This document shows positions 40,480 through 50,000 of a stretch of DNA of 64,000 nt, piece after piece. The position numbers and the translations under genes are program-made. The stretch is from Planctomycetota bacterium. Lineage in GTDB: Bacteria > Planctomycetota > Phycisphaerae > Phycisphaerales > Phycisphaeraceae. A model generated the notes under the pieces. That model saw nothing but the letters and a program-made list of their open reading frames with translations, made no database searches and was not told the origin of the DNA. The stretch spans positions 1 through 64,000 of the forward strand of contig JAIOPN010000001.1 in assembly GCA_021413865.1 (NCBI GenBank), given 5' to 3'. How positions within the stretch are numbered: position 1 is the stretch's first letter; each line of letters starts with the position of its first letter.

Positions 40480-41562
40480 TTGAACCGTCTTGCTCGCTCC
40501 GCCGCCGTGCTCCTGGCGCTCATCGCCGTCGCCAGTTTTACGACGCACGCGTTCGCGGCCGGAACCACCTTGCTCGCGCCTCCGGCCATCCCAACGGACC
40601 TCAAGGGGACCGACGGCGTCAAGACGTTCCTCCTGACCGTCCTCGAGGGCGTGCACCGCGCGGCGAACGATTTCCAGCGCGACGCACGCGGCTATGCGGC
40701 GCTTGTCGCCAAGCACGGCAACAACCCCGCCGCCGCCGCCGCCGAGCCCGTGCAGATGGCGACGCTCATCCACTCGATGCGCGACGGCCACACCCGCATC
40801 GACAGCTACGGCTATGAGTACGTCGAGGGCATCGTCGCGGGTGTTCCGTCGCTGTCGAAATACGACGTGGAGCTCGACGCAGGCGTGCCCAAAGAGGGCG
40901 CTTCTCCCAGCGACGAGATCGCCCCGGTCGTCATCAAGGCCGGCGCCCTGACGATCGACCGCGAGGGCTCGCTGAACAATTTCCTGATCGAGCCGACGGT
41001 GTTCGGCACGAATGAGAAGTTCGTCGCCGCGACGGTGACGCTGCCGGGCTTCGACAAGCCGGTGGGCCTGCCCAAGCCGGAGCTGGTTGTCGCCCTGGCG
41101 GACTACGCCGTGGACGGCTACTCGCGGCTTCTGCGTGACGCCCGCGCCTGGCAGCCCAACGACGCCGACTGCTTCCACGCCGCCGCCAACATGACGCCGA
41201 CGCTCGCCGATTATTTCGAGGAGTGGAAGGAGTCGCGTATCGAAGGCCACGCGACGGGCGGGCGCTTCGTGGGCGTGAGCCGCGTGTCGGACATGCGGGG
41301 GATCATGAGCAGCACGAGGCTGACGTGGCTGGCGGTGGCGGATCGCGTCCACGCGAAGGACGCGGCCCTGACCGAGCAGATCACGAAAGGCTACGAGCAG
41401 GTGCTGGCCTTCATCGACAAGATCGAGAGCCGCGAGAGCACCAGGCCGCTGACGCCCGAGGTGATCGACGCCCTGGGCAGCCAGGCCAAGGAAAAGGCCG
41501 ACCGGCTCGCGGTGCAGGTTGTCGAGGCGGCGTCGCTCGTCGGCGTCCGCGTATCCGAGTGA
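40480..41562 (+). CDS. Exported EfeO/imelysin-like protein
   Basis: I choose the TTG at 40480 because GGAGG ends 6 nt before it and the resulting N-terminus is a clean signal peptide (start NRLARSAAVLLALIAVASFTTHAFA). The 360-residue protein is mostly helical, with a conserved-looking stretch DGHTRIDSYGYEYVEGIVAG. Its helical layout and position just upstream of an FTR1 permease gene suggest an EfeO/M75-type iron-binding partner. The canonical HxxE motif is not seen, so this is tentative. It would act in the periplasm. Confidence 0.6.
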   Translation: MNRLARSAAVLLALIAVASFTTHAFAAGTTLLAPPAIPTDLKGTDGVKTFLLTVLEGVHRAANDFQRDARGYAALVAKHGNNPAAAAAEPVQMATLIHSMRDGHTRIDSYGYEYVEGIVAGVPSLSKYDVELDAGVPKEGASPSDEIAPVVIKAGALTIDREGSLNNFLIEPTVFGTNEKFVAATVTLPGFDKPVGLPKPELVVALADYAVDGYSRLLRDARAWQPNDADCFHAAANMTPTLADYFEEWKESRIEGHATGGRFVGVSRVSDMRGIMSSTRLTWLAVADRVHAKDAALTEQITKGYEQVLAFIDKIESRESTRPLTPEVIDALGSQAKEKADRLAVQVVEAASLVGVRVSE

Positions 41563-41637
41563 TCGATTGTTCAAACCAGACATGGCGTCCCGTTGCTGCC
41601 GCGTAAAGTCAGGCCCGCCTACCGCACGAATCCAACC

Positions 41638-43959
41638 ATGAAATCGAACTGTTCCGCCCGGCTCTGTATGTGGCTGGCACTCGCCCTCGCACCGTTATGG
41701 TGCGCGGGTGCGTCGCCGACCCTCGCCGCTGTCGCAAAGCAGACGCCCGGGCCGGACCGCGTCGAGGCGTGGCTCGAACAGCTCAATGACAACCTTGTTG
41801 ATTTCTACCAGGACCCCGCGATCACCCCCCCGCTGGTCAGGGACCGCGCGACCGCCGAGGCGTGGCTGACCGTCGGCGGGCCGGTGGCACGCAAAGCCCT
41901 CTCGGACAAATTGACCGAATCGCTCCCCTACCCGGCGCGCGTCGGCATCCTCCGCGCCAGGCTCCAGCAGGCGATGACGGTGGAGCTCAACGCCAGCGTG
42001 CTCGCGGGCAATATCGAGGGAGCCAAGGCGTGGCGTGCCCGGCTCAACCTGCCGCGCGGCGTCTCGGCGGATGAAGGCTCGCTCCTCCTGGCGGCGCTCG
42101 AGCAGGGCAAGGGCTCGCCGCGCGACGTCGCCCGCGTGCTCACCCGCGAGGCAATCACATGGCAGACGTCGCGCGTCCGGCAACTGCTCGACGAGGCCGT
42201 GCGCTCCACCCGCCAATCCTCACCGCTCCCGGGCCGGCTGCTCGAACGGCTGGGCGAAGCGGCGGCGCTGGCGGACCTGCCCGCCGAGCTGAGCGAGGCC
42301 GCGGCGCTGACGGAGCCGGGCAACACGCCCTCTTCTCTGCCCGCGCTCACCGCATTGGCCTCCTCAGCCGCGGGCAACTGGTCCGCGCTCGCCCCCACGG
42401 TTGAATCCTTCCGCGACAAGCTCGAACACGCACTGCCCAGCCTGCTCACGCCCCGCGAGCGCGGCCGGCGCGAACGGCTGCTGCTCAAACTCGTCGTGCT
42501 GGTGCCCAAGGAGTACCGCAACGGCGTGCGCGACGGCCGCGTGATCGTGCCGCTGGAGTACCGCGAGGCAGTGATCTTCGCCGGCCAGGCGCGGCAGATC
42601 CTCGGCGAGCTGACCCCGCTCTGGCTCGCGGACGCCAACGCCGACGCGATGAAGCCCTCGCTCGCCGAGTTCGAGGAGCATCTCACCCGGGCCGACGCGC
42701 TGATCGCCTCCAAGGCCGAGCCCAAGGAAGTCATCGCCGTGATGGAGCGGGCCCGGGACGTGCTCGAGGGGCCGTTCCAGATCAGCCTCAAGCGTTCGGG
42801 CACGACCGCGGACATCGTGGACGAGGTGATGCTCGAGGTGCGGTCGCAGCTCTCCAACAGCCTGAGCGCCGCGCTCAACGGCGACTGGGACGCCGCCAAA
42901 CGCGCCCGGCTCGAGGCGTACACCACGTTTGACCCCGAGTTGGAGGCGAGGCTCATGCCGCGCGACCCCCAGCTCGCCGTGGACATCGAGCAGCTCTTCC
43001 TGGACGGCATGCAGTTGCCTGGCGTCAAGGTCCTGCTCGACCGCCGGGCGCCCGCCGACGAGCTTGAGGCCGCCTACGCCCGCGTCAGCGCCGGCCTCGA
43101 CAAGGCGGCCGCGCTGCTCAAGTCGGAGATGGACCCCACCGCGGCGATGCTCAACGCCGGCAGCATCGTCCTGCGCGAAGGGCTCGAAGGGCTGCTGGTC
43201 CTGATCGCCATCCTCGCCGGCCTGCGCGGGCCGGAGAACCACGGCCGCCGCGTCATCTTCTGGATCGGCATCGTCGGCTCCGTCGTCGCCACCGTCGTCA
43301 CCTACATCCTCAGCCAGACCATCCTCACCGAGCTGCGTGCCTACGGCGAGGTCATCGCCGCCGTCTCGGGCCTGCTGGCCATCGGCGTGCTCCTGCTCAT
43401 CACCAACTGGCTCTTCCACCAGGTCTATTGGCGGCAGTGGGTCTCCACCCTCAAGGCCACCGCGCAGGGCGAAAGCCCGTGGCAGCTCTTCATGGTCGGC
43501 TTCCTCGTGGGCTACCGCGAGGGATTCGAGACCGTCCTCTTCCTGCAGAGCCTGATCCTCGACGCGGGGGGCGCGACGGTCGGCACCGGCGTCGCCGTCG
43601 GACTGGCGATCCTCGTCGTCCTGGGCGTCGCGGCGCTCTTCCTGGGCATGCGCCTGCCCTACTTCCACATCCTCTTCGCCACCGCGTTCCTCATCGGTTT
43701 CGTGCTGCTGACCTTCGTGGGCAACACCATCCGCGCCATGCAGACGCTGGGGTGGGTGCCGCTGCACCAGATCGCCCCCGGCTCCTGGCCGGCCTGGATC
43801 GGCCAGTGGCTGGGCCTCTATAACACATGGGAAACCGTGCTCGCGCAGGTTGCCGTGGCCATCCTCGTCCTGGGCACGTGGCGCGTCAGCCGCTGGCGCG
43901 CCAAGCGCCAGGCCTCGATGCGCGCCCCCGCCGTGCCGCGCGCGGTGTCGCCCGCCTGA
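41638..43959 (+). CDS. FTR1-family iron permease with long periplasmic domain
   Basis: From ATG 41638 the product is 773 residues. A signal peptide (CMWLALALAPLWCAGASP) and about 490 residues of helical extracytoplasmic domain precede a seven-helix permease. Both FTR1 motifs are present: LREGLEGLLVLIAIL near residue 510 and YREGFETVLFLQSL near residue 626. FTR1/EfeU proteins take up ferric or ferrous iron with oxidation. The large N-terminal domain resembles that of other Gram-negative FTR1 proteins and may bind iron. It forms a likely operon with the EfeO-like gene. Confidence 0.92.
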   Translation: MKSNCSARLCMWLALALAPLWCAGASPTLAAVAKQTPGPDRVEAWLEQLNDNLVDFYQDPAITPPLVRDRATAEAWLTVGGPVARKALSDKLTESLPYPARVGILRARLQQAMTVELNASVLAGNIEGAKAWRARLNLPRGVSADEGSLLLAALEQGKGSPRDVARVLTREAITWQTSRVRQLLDEAVRSTRQSSPLPGRLLERLGEAAALADLPAELSEAAALTEPGNTPSSLPALTALASSAAGNWSALAPTVESFRDKLEHALPSLLTPRERGRRERLLLKLVVLVPKEYRNGVRDGRVIVPLEYREAVIFAGQARQILGELTPLWLADANADAMKPSLAEFEEHLTRADALIASKAEPKEVIAVMERARDVLEGPFQISLKRSGTTADIVDEVMLEVRSQLSNSLSAALNGDWDAAKRARLEAYTTFDPELEARLMPRDPQLAVDIEQLFLDGMQLPGVKVLLDRRAPADELEAAYARVSAGLDKAAALLKSEMDPTAAMLNAGSIVLREGLEGLLVLIAILAGLRGPENHGRRVIFWIGIVGSVVATVVTYILSQTILTELRAYGEVIAAVSGLLAIGVLLLITNWLFHQVYWRQWVSTLKATAQGESPWQLFMVGFLVGYREGFETVLFLQSLILDAGGATVGTGVAVGLAILVVLGVAALFLGMRLPYFHILFATAFLIGFVLLTFVGNTIRAMQTLGWVPLHQIAPGSWPAWIGQWLGLYNTWETVLAQVAVAILVLGTWRVSRWRAKRQASMRAPAVPRAVSPA

Positions 43960-43989
43960 GCCGTGAATCACCCCGGCGCGCCCGTGTGA

Positions 43990-43995
43990 TACGAT
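43990..43995 (+). promoter_or_regulatory. -10-like hexamer of tadC
   Basis: TACGAT ends 7 nt before the ATG at 44003, which has no Shine-Dalgarno. The spacing matches other putative leaderless starts in the window. Confidence 0.4.
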
Positions 43996-44002
43996 CTGAT
44001 CC

Positions 44003-44917
44003 ATGGCACAAGACCTGACCATCCAGGTGCTGGTGAGCCTGCTGCTCTTTGGCGCGGTGTTCCTGCTGGTCTTCGCCCTGTTCCGCTACCCCCTGCCCCC
44101 GGAGCCCGAGGTGAACCGCCGGATCGCCGTCGCCGTCGGGCTGGGCCACCGCAGCACGATCTTCGAGAACCGCACGCTCGCACCGCTGATGAGCCTGGCG
44201 CTCTCGATGGCGAGGCGGTTCCAGTTCCGCACCATCCGCGAGCTGGTCCGGCGCGACCTGGACGCCGCGGGCAACCCCAACGGCTACAGCGTCGAGGAAT
44301 ACCTGGGCCTGAGCATGGTCTGCGGCGTCGGGCTGGGCCTCTTGTCCACGGCCATCGGCATGATGCTGCTGGGCCGGATCGACCCGACCGTGCTGGTGTT
44401 CATGGGGATCGTCGGGTTTGCCACCCCGATCTACTCGCTCCACGTCTCGGCGCGCGCCAGGGCCCTGCGCATTGGCAAGCAACTGCCCTACACGCTGGAC
44501 CTGATCGCGTTGACGATGGCCGCCGGCTCGAGCTTCACCGAGGCCGTCGAGACCATGATCCGCGACCGGCCCGATGAGGACCTCAACCAGGAGCTGCGGA
44601 TCGTGCAGGCGGAGATCGAGTTCGGCACGCCCCGCCCCACCGCGCTGGCGAACCTGGCGGAACGCATCCCGCTGGACTCGCTGCGCTCGGTCATGGGCGC
44701 GGTGAACCAGGCCGAGGCGCTGGGCAGCCCGCTCTCCACCATCCTCAAGACGCAATCCGTCATGCTGCGCAGCGCCCGCAGCGTCCGTGCCGAGAAGCTC
44801 AGCGCGTCGGCGAGCCTGCGCATCCTGATCCCCTCGATGCTCATCCTCTTCGCCGCCGTCCTCACGCTCTTTGGGCCATGGATCATCCGCATCATCGTCA
44901 CCGGGTCGTTCTTCTGA
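44003..44917 (+). CDS. tadC: Type II secretion F / TadC-like membrane protein
   Basis: This 304-residue protein has a lead helix (residues 8-26), then a T2SSF domain. A pair of helices lies in LSMVCGVGLGLLSTAIGMMLL and VFMGIVGFATPIYSLHV, followed by a cytoplasmic bundle (LPYTLDLIALTMAAGSSFTEAVE; VNQAEALGSPLSTIL) and a terminal helix. This is the TadC arrangement: in Flp/Tad pili it pairs with TadB as the platform for the TadA ATPase. No tadA or tadB lies in the window. The FHA gene follows after 48 nt and may be co-expressed. Confidence 0.88.
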   Translation: MAQDLTIQVLVSLLLFGAVFLLVFALFRYPLPPEPEVNRRIAVAVGLGHRSTIFENRTLAPLMSLALSMARRFQFRTIRELVRRDLDAAGNPNGYSVEEYLGLSMVCGVGLGLLSTAIGMMLLGRIDPTVLVFMGIVGFATPIYSLHVSARARALRIGKQLPYTLDLIALTMAAGSSFTEAVETMIRDRPDEDLNQELRIVQAEIEFGTPRPTALANLAERIPLDSLRSVMGAVNQAEALGSPLSTILKTQSVMLRSARSVRAEKLSASASLRILIPSMLILFAAVLTLFGPWIIRIIVTGSFF

Positions 44918-44965
44918 TCGAACCGCGCTGGACTCCCCGCGCAAATTCACGGACCATACCGGCGC

Positions 44966-45901
44966 ATGCACGGCCCGATCCACATCCTCATCCTCCAGAA
45001 CGGCTCGGTCGCGCGGCGCGAGGTCTTCTTCGACTCCCCCGTCGGCTTTGGCCGCGACCCCTCCAACCGCGTCGTCCTTCAGGAACGCACCGCCTCCCGC
45101 AAGCACGGCGAGGTCCGCATCGAGAGCGACCGCTGGGTCGTCGCCAACCTCAGCCCCAACGGCACCAGGCTCAACGGCCGCGAAATCGGCAAGAAGCCCC
45201 GCACGCTCAAGCCCGGTGACACCATCGAGATCGGCGACACCCCGGTGATCCGCGTCGAGTTCGACGGCGGCGCCGAAACCCCGCCGCCCGCCGAAGCCGA
45301 CGCCGACGCCGACACCCCCGCCGCGCCAAAACCCTCCGGCGCCGCCATGTCGCGCCGCGCCAAGGTCTGGGTCTCCATCGGCGTGTACCTGATGCTCATG
45401 CTCTGCCTCTTCATCTTCTTCAGCACCCTCGGCGAACGGCCCGACGACCGTCTCCAGTCCGAGCCGGAGCTTACCCCCGCCGCGATCGAGAGCGACGTGC
45501 GCCGCTTGCCGACCGGCGTCGCCGTCGATCCCCGCGCCGCGGCGGACTCCCTCCGGACCGCGACGCAGTATTTTGAAAAACTCCAGAGCGACCCGACGAA
45601 TCTCTACCGCGCCCACGAGGCGTACCAGCAAGCCCTCGCCGCCTCCGGCAAAGCGACGTTCGACAACAGCGTCGATCAGTCACGCTTCCTGGACGTCGAG
45701 GAGCGGCTGATCGATCAGGTCAAGCGTATCTACCGCGAGTCCTACGTGATGCTGATGAGCCGCCAATACAAGGCCGCCGAGCAGAGCTTCCGCCGGTTGA
45801 ACAAAGAGGTGTATCTGGACAGCGGCAGCGAGGTGTTCAAGAACGCCGAGAAGCAGCTGCGCATCGCGCAGACGCGGCAGGCCAAGAAGAAGTGGTACTG
45901 A
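44966..45901 (+). CDS. FHA-domain single-TM protein
   Basis: The 311-residue protein begins with an FHA domain (about residues 5-92) carrying the phosphothreonine-binding signature GRDPSNRVVLQERTASRKHGE and the SPNGTRLNG loop. After a Pro/Ala/acidic linker, one transmembrane helix (WVSIGVYLMLMLCLFIFF) leads to a helical tail (about residues 190-311) that may be a TPR-like coil. The FHA domain faces the cytoplasm and would bind Thr-phosphorylated partners. Next to tadC, it may regulate a pilus or secretion apparatus. Confidence 0.85.
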   Translation: MHGPIHILILQNGSVARREVFFDSPVGFGRDPSNRVVLQERTASRKHGEVRIESDRWVVANLSPNGTRLNGREIGKKPRTLKPGDTIEIGDTPVIRVEFDGGAETPPPAEADADADTPAAPKPSGAAMSRRAKVWVSIGVYLMLMLCLFIFFSTLGERPDDRLQSEPELTPAAIESDVRRLPTGVAVDPRAAADSLRTATQYFEKLQSDPTNLYRAHEAYQQALAASGKATFDNSVDQSRFLDVEERLIDQVKRIYRESYVMLMSRQYKAAEQSFRRLNKEVYLDSGSEVFKNAEKQLRIAQTRQAKKKWY

Positions 45902-45903
45902 CG

Positions 45904-46662
45904 TCACGCCGCGCCGGGGCCGGCGTGGGGCCGGCTGTTGACGAGATATTCCGCCAGGTCCGAACCCGCCGTCTCTCGCGGGTTGAAGCCGAACCGGCGG
46001 GTGAACACCTCCACCGGCACCGGGTTCTGCAGGAAATAATCCAGCGCGGGGTGCCGGCCGACGTGCGGCAGCGTGGTCCGTAGATTGCCGTGCAGCAGGA
46101 CGATCGGGCGGTCGTGCTCGGGGGGATACGGCCGGGTCTCGCCCAGTTGCTCCATGCCCATGCCGCGCGTGAAAAAACCAACGTGGCCGGGATCGACCCC
46201 CAGGACGAAATCGCTCGTCCCGCTGTAGAGACCGTAATAAAACGAATACCGCATCAGGTCGAACACCGCCTCCGCCGAGCGCCCCAGGTGGCGGCGGCGG
46301 TCGGCGAAGAGGCAGACCTCGGTGAGCCTGCCGCCACTGGCGCGGAGGGAGTCGAGCTCGGTGTGGAAGATGGTGTCGAGCGGCAGGCCGCGCGGCCCAT
46401 CGTTGCAGGCCGTAAGCGTGCTTACAGTCAGCGGCCCGATGGTGCCGACGATGATGGCCGAGTGTTCGCCGACCGCGGCGGGCAGGGTGTGCAGCCGGTG
46501 GGGATTGGGTTCGATCATCTCCTCGGCGCGGTAGCTGGTATAGACCAGCCGCCAGGCGTCGAGCACGGGGGCGAGTTCACCGGCGACGCGGAACATCAGC
46601 CCCGCCGTCGCGCGCGAACGCCGGGTATCGGGCGACGAGGTTTCGTTGAACTGCTCGGCCAT
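45904..46662 (-). CDS. FeeM-like N-acyl amino acid synthase (GNAT)
   Basis: From ATG 46662 (MAEQFNETSS) the product is 252 residues. The sequence follows the FeeM-type GNAT pattern: VYTSYRAEEMIEPNPHRLH near residue 40-60, a central LTEVCLFADRRRHLGRS, and DFVLGVDPGHVGFFTRGMGM with a C-terminal LLHGNLRTT. FeeM enzymes transfer acyl chains from acyl carrier protein to amino acids. No acyl carrier protein is near. The stop lies 3 nt past the end of the convergent FHA gene. Confidence 0.65.
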   Translation of the reverse strand: MAEQFNETSSPDTRRSRATAGLMFRVAGELAPVLDAWRLVYTSYRAEEMIEPNPHRLHTLPAAVGEHSAIIVGTIGPLTVSTLTACNDGPRGLPLDTIFHTELDSLRASGGRLTEVCLFADRRRHLGRSAEAVFDLMRYSFYYGLYSGTSDFVLGVDPGHVGFFTRGMGMEQLGETRPYPPEHDRPIVLLHGNLRTTLPHVGRHPALDYFLQNPVPVEVFTRRFGFNPRETAGSDLAEYLVNSRPHAGPGAA

Positions 46663-46714
46663 GCGGCGCGGTTCCCCATTTGAGCATCGACCACCCCGGC
46701 GCCCCACTTGATTC

Positions 46715-48595
46715 CTATAACCCCTTGCGCAACCCCGCCTCCAGCTTCGCCACCTCGTCGCGCAGGCCCTGCGGGAGATGGTCGCCGAACTGGGCGAAGT
46801 GCTGTTTGATGAGCGGGATTTCCGCGAGCCAGCCCTGGGTGTCCACCGTGAGCAGTTGCTTGAGCGTGTCGCGTGACAGGTCCAATCCGCTCAGGTCAAT
46901 GGCCGCCGGCTTGGGCAGCCTGCCGATAGGTGTCTCGACGACATCGGCGCGGCCGGTGACGCGTTCGAAGACCCACTTGAGCACGCGGCTGTTCTCGCCG
47001 TAACCCGGCCAGAGGAACTTGCCCTTCGCATCCTTGCGGAACCAGTTGACGTAGAAAATGCGTGGGAGTTTGTCGGACGTCGTCGCGCCGCCGACCTTGA
47101 GCCAGTGGGAAAAGTAGTCGCCCATGTTGTAGCCGCAGAACGGGAGCATGGCCATGGGGTCGTGGCGGACAACACCGATCTTGCCCGCGGCGGCGGCGGT
47201 TTTTTCGCTGCTCATGATGGAGCCGAGGAAAACCCCGTGCTGCCAGGAGAGTGATTCATTGACTAGCGGCATCACCGTGGCGCGACGCCCGCCAAACAGG
47301 ATCGCCGAGATCGGCACGCCTTTGGGGTCCTGCCACTCGGGGGCGATGACGGGGCACTGGCTGGCGGGCGTGGTGAAACGGGCGTTGGGGTGGGCGGCCT
47401 TGCGGCCGGAGTCGGCGGTCCAAGGGCGGCGCATCCAGTCCACGAGGTAGGCCGGTGGCTTGTCGCTCATCTCCTCCCACCAGACGTCGCCCTCGCCTGT
47501 GATAGCGCAGTTGGTGAAGATCGAGTTCCGCGTGATGGTCTGCATCGCGCTGGCGTTAGACTTCATGCTCGTGCCCGGCGCGACGCCGAAGAAACCGGCC
47601 TCGGGGTTAATCGCGTAGAGCCGGCCGTCGTCGCCGAACTTCATCCACGCGATGTCGTCGCCGACCGTCTCGACCTTCCAGCCGGGCAGCGTCGGCGTGA
47701 GCATGGCCAGGTTTGTCTTCCCGCACGCCGAGGGGAATGCGCCGGCGACGTAGATGGACTCCCCCTTGGGGTCGGTGAGCTTGAGGATGAGCATGTGCTC
47801 GGCGAGCCAGCCCTCGTCGCGCGCCATCGCCGAGGCGATGCGCAGCGCGAAGCATTTTTTGCCGAGCAGCGCGTTGCCGCCGTAGCCCGAGCCGTAGGAC
47901 ATGATCTCGCGCGTCTCAGGGAACTGGACGATGTATTTCGTTTTCTCGTTGCAGGGCCAGGGCACGTCGGGCTGCTCTTTCTCCAGCGGCATGCCGACCG
48001 AGTGCAGGCCGCGGCAGAAATCGCTGTCGGGCCCCAGCGCGGCGAGCACCTCCTTGCCCACGCGGGTCATGATGCTCATCGAGCAGACGACGTAGGGCGA
48101 GTCGGTGATCTCGATGCCGATCTTTGCGATGGGCGAGCCGATCGGGCCCATGGAATACGGGATGACGTACATCGTCCGGCCGCGCATCGCGCCTTCGTAG
48201 AGACCGTGGAGGATGCCCTTCATCTCCGCGGGGTTGCGCCAGTTGTTGGTTGGGCCGGCGTCCTCGGGCTTGTAGGAGCAGATGAAGGTGCGGTCCTCAA
48301 CGCGTGCCACGTCGGCGGGGTCGGAGCGACAGAAGTAACTGTTGGGGCGCAGGCCGTCGTTGAGGCGGATGAACGTGCCGGTCTCGCACATCAGCCCGGC
48401 GAGGAAGTCGTACTCGTCCTTCGACCCGTCGCACCAGTGCACGGTGTCGGGCGTGCAGAGGTCCACCATCTCGTGAACCCAGTGGAGCAGCCGCGGGTTG
48501 GTGGTGTAGCGGCGGGCGACGGCTTCCTGTTCGTCGGCGAGGCTGATGCCGTCGTGGCGGAAAACCTCGCGACGGATGACACTCGTGTACGGCAT
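46715..48595 (-). CDS. pckG: Phosphoenolpyruvate carboxykinase (GTP)
   Basis: I start at 48595 ([16 protein letters not shown]), with GGGAG 8 nt upstream; the product has 626 residues, the expected size. The GTP-type hallmarks are there: the P-loop with hyperreactive Cys in [12 protein letters not shown] near residue 286, the [15 protein letters not shown] start, MSIMTRVGK and [12 protein letters not shown]. It makes phosphoenolpyruvate from oxaloacetate and GTP. Longer readings up to 48997 are shadow sequence. It is transcribed alone between the FeeM-like and helical genes. Confidence 0.97.
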   Translation of the reverse strand: MPYTSVIRREVFRHDGISLADEQEAVARRYTTNPRLLHWVHEMVDLCTPDTVHWCDGSKDEYDFLAGLMCETGTFIRLNDGLRPNSYFCRSDPADVARVEDRTFICSYKPEDAGPTNNWRNPAEMKGILHGLYEGAMRGRTMYVIPYSMGPIGSPIAKIGIEITDSPYVVCSMSIMTRVGKEVLAALGPDSDFCRGLHSVGMPLEKEQPDVPWPCNEKTKYIVQFPETREIMSYGSGYGGNALLGKKCFALRIASAMARDEGWLAEHMLILKLTDPKGESIYVAGAFPSACGKTNLAMLTPTLPGWKVETVGDDIAWMKFGDDGRLYAINPEAGFFGVAPGTSMKSNASAMQTITRNSIFTNCAITGEGDVWWEEMSDKPPAYLVDWMRRPWTADSGRKAAHPNARFTTPASQCPVIAPEWQDPKGVPISAILFGGRRATVMPLVNESLSWQHGVFLGSIMSSEKTAAAAGKIGVVRHDPMAMLPFCGYNMGDYFSHWLKVGGATTSDKLPRIFYVNWFRKDAKGKFLWPGYGENSRVLKWVFERVTGRADVVETPIGRLPKPAAIDLSGLDLSRDTLKQLLTVDTQGWLAEIPLIKQHFAQFGDHLPQGLRDEVAKLEAGLRKGL

Positions 48596-48705
48596 GGCGG
48601 CGTCTCCCGGATCGGCTGATGGAACGGCGAGGCTCTTATTCGGGATCATATACTCTTTTATCGGTTGATTGCGGGCGTGACCGCAGAACATCGGGCCATG
48701 CAACG

Positions 48706-49587
48706 CTAACGATCGAACTGCGCCAGCGCGTTCGCCGCGTCCGCCAGCAAAATCGCCGCGACCACGCTCAGCCCATTCGCCGTCGCGTCGTGCAACTGCT
48801 GCTCGGCGAAGCTGCGTGTTTTCGGCGACCAAAAGAAGGCGAACCACGCCCACGGCTGGTTCGTCGTGTTGTCCGGCTGTGTGTTCTCGACGTGGTGCAT
48901 CGCGATGCGCTCGACGTGCCCGGCCCACGTCTTGTTGCGGCGTAGCAACGCCAGATTTGCCAGCGCGTGCAGGCCGCTCAACTCGCGGTAGGTCCACGCA
49001 TCGAGCGATTCATCCTCCCCGCGTGGGTGCAGCGCCCCATCCGGCCCGGGGCGTGAGACGATCGGGTGGACCACCCCATCGACCAGTTCCACATCCACGT
49101 CACGGCTCACCGCGACCGCCTGCTCAAGCACACAGAGCGCCTGCCAGAGCGTTACGCCCGTCCGCCCAGGCGGTGGCGCGACATCCGCGTACCGCTCCAC
49201 CGCCCGCACCGGCAGCAGCGCGCCGGGCAGTGCGTCCTCACACACCGACCAGACGCCCGGCGGGAGCGACTCGTACCGCTTGGCGAACGCGGCGATGTGC
49301 ATGTGCAACGCCAGTGCGTGGTAGATGTCGCGCGAGTGGCCGCCCGGCTCCTTGAGGAGCGGCTGAACATGCCGCGCCTCGGCCGCGCCGCCCATCCCCG
49401 CCAGCATACGGAAGCCCTCCGCCAGCGCGGGGTGCAGCGCGGGATCGTCACCAAGCAATAGCAGCGCCGCCGGCGCCGCCAGAGCGATCGACGCACCATC
49501 GCGCGCGCCAGGCAACGCCGCGCGCAGCACAGGCTCGGCGGCCCGCGACAGAACCTCACGCCATCGGCTAAAATCCGTCCCGCTCAT
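48706..49587 (-). CDS. Helical hypothetical protein
   Basis: The start at 49587 ([13 protein letters not shown]) gives 293 residues. The protein is nearly all helical, with no signal peptide or cysteine motif. Features include [33 protein letters not shown], and [12 protein letters not shown] near the end. I cannot name the family. The start is 29 nt from the divergent Rieske gene, so the two promoters must overlap. Confidence 0.6.
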   Translation of the reverse strand: MSGTDFSRWREVLSRAAEPVLRAALPGARDGASIALAAPAALLLLGDDPALHPALAEGFRMLAGMGGAAEARHVQPLLKEPGGHSRDIYHALALHMHIAAFAKRYESLPPGVWSVCEDALPGALLPVRAVERYADVAPPPGRTGVTLWQALCVLEQAVAVSRDVDVELVDGVVHPIVSRPGPDGALHPRGEDESLDAWTYRELSGLHALANLALLRRNKTWAGHVERIAMHHVENTQPDNTTNQPWAWFAFFWSPKTRSFAEQQLHDATANGLSVVAAILLADAANALAQFDR

Positions 49588-49616
49588 CACAGCCATCCTA
49601 GGAAAGCACACACACC

Positions 49617-49943
49617 ATGGCCAAATGGATCGAACTGGGACCCGAGTCCGACTTCCCCGCCGGCGTCAAGAAAAGCGTCACCATCCAGGGCACGCCCGTC
49701 ACCGTGTTCAACATCGAGGGCCTCCTCCTGGCCATCGTGAACTCCTGCCCCCACGCCGGCCTCCCGCTGGGTGAGGGCGAACTGTGCGGCAAGACCATCA
49801 CCTGCCCCTTCCACGGCTATGCCTACAACGTCGAGACCGGCCGCAACGTCGATTTCCCCGACAGCGAGCAGCCCGTCCGCACTGTCCCCGCACGCATCGA
49901 AAACGGGAAGGTGGAAGTCGATTTGGAAGCGTGCACGATGTGA
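49617..49943 (+). CDS. Rieske [2Fe-2S] ferredoxin-like protein (NirD type)
   Basis: This 108-residue single-domain protein has the two cluster loops of Rieske proteins: CPHAGLPLGEG and CPFHGYAYNVETG, with 18 residues between the first His and the second Cys. Size and pattern match NirD and the electron-transfer component of ring-hydroxylating dioxygenases. No nirB or oxygenase gene adjoins it, so its partner is unknown. It is followed by an M20 peptidase gene. Confidence 0.9.
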   Translation: MAKWIELGPESDFPAGVKKSVTIQGTPVTVFNIEGLLLAIVNSCPHAGLPLGEGELCGKTITCPFHGYAYNVETGRNVDFPDSEQPVRTVPARIENGKVEVDLEACTM

Positions 49944-50000
49944 GCGCGTTGGCGATGCAAAATAAAATCTGATTGGCCCCTCTACTCACGGACCCAACCC

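Noticed and set aside
46715-48997. N-terminal extension of PEPCK to 760 residues
   Set aside because: GTP-type PEPCK is about 600 residues long, the good ribosome-binding site is at 48595, and the extra part is GC-biased filler.
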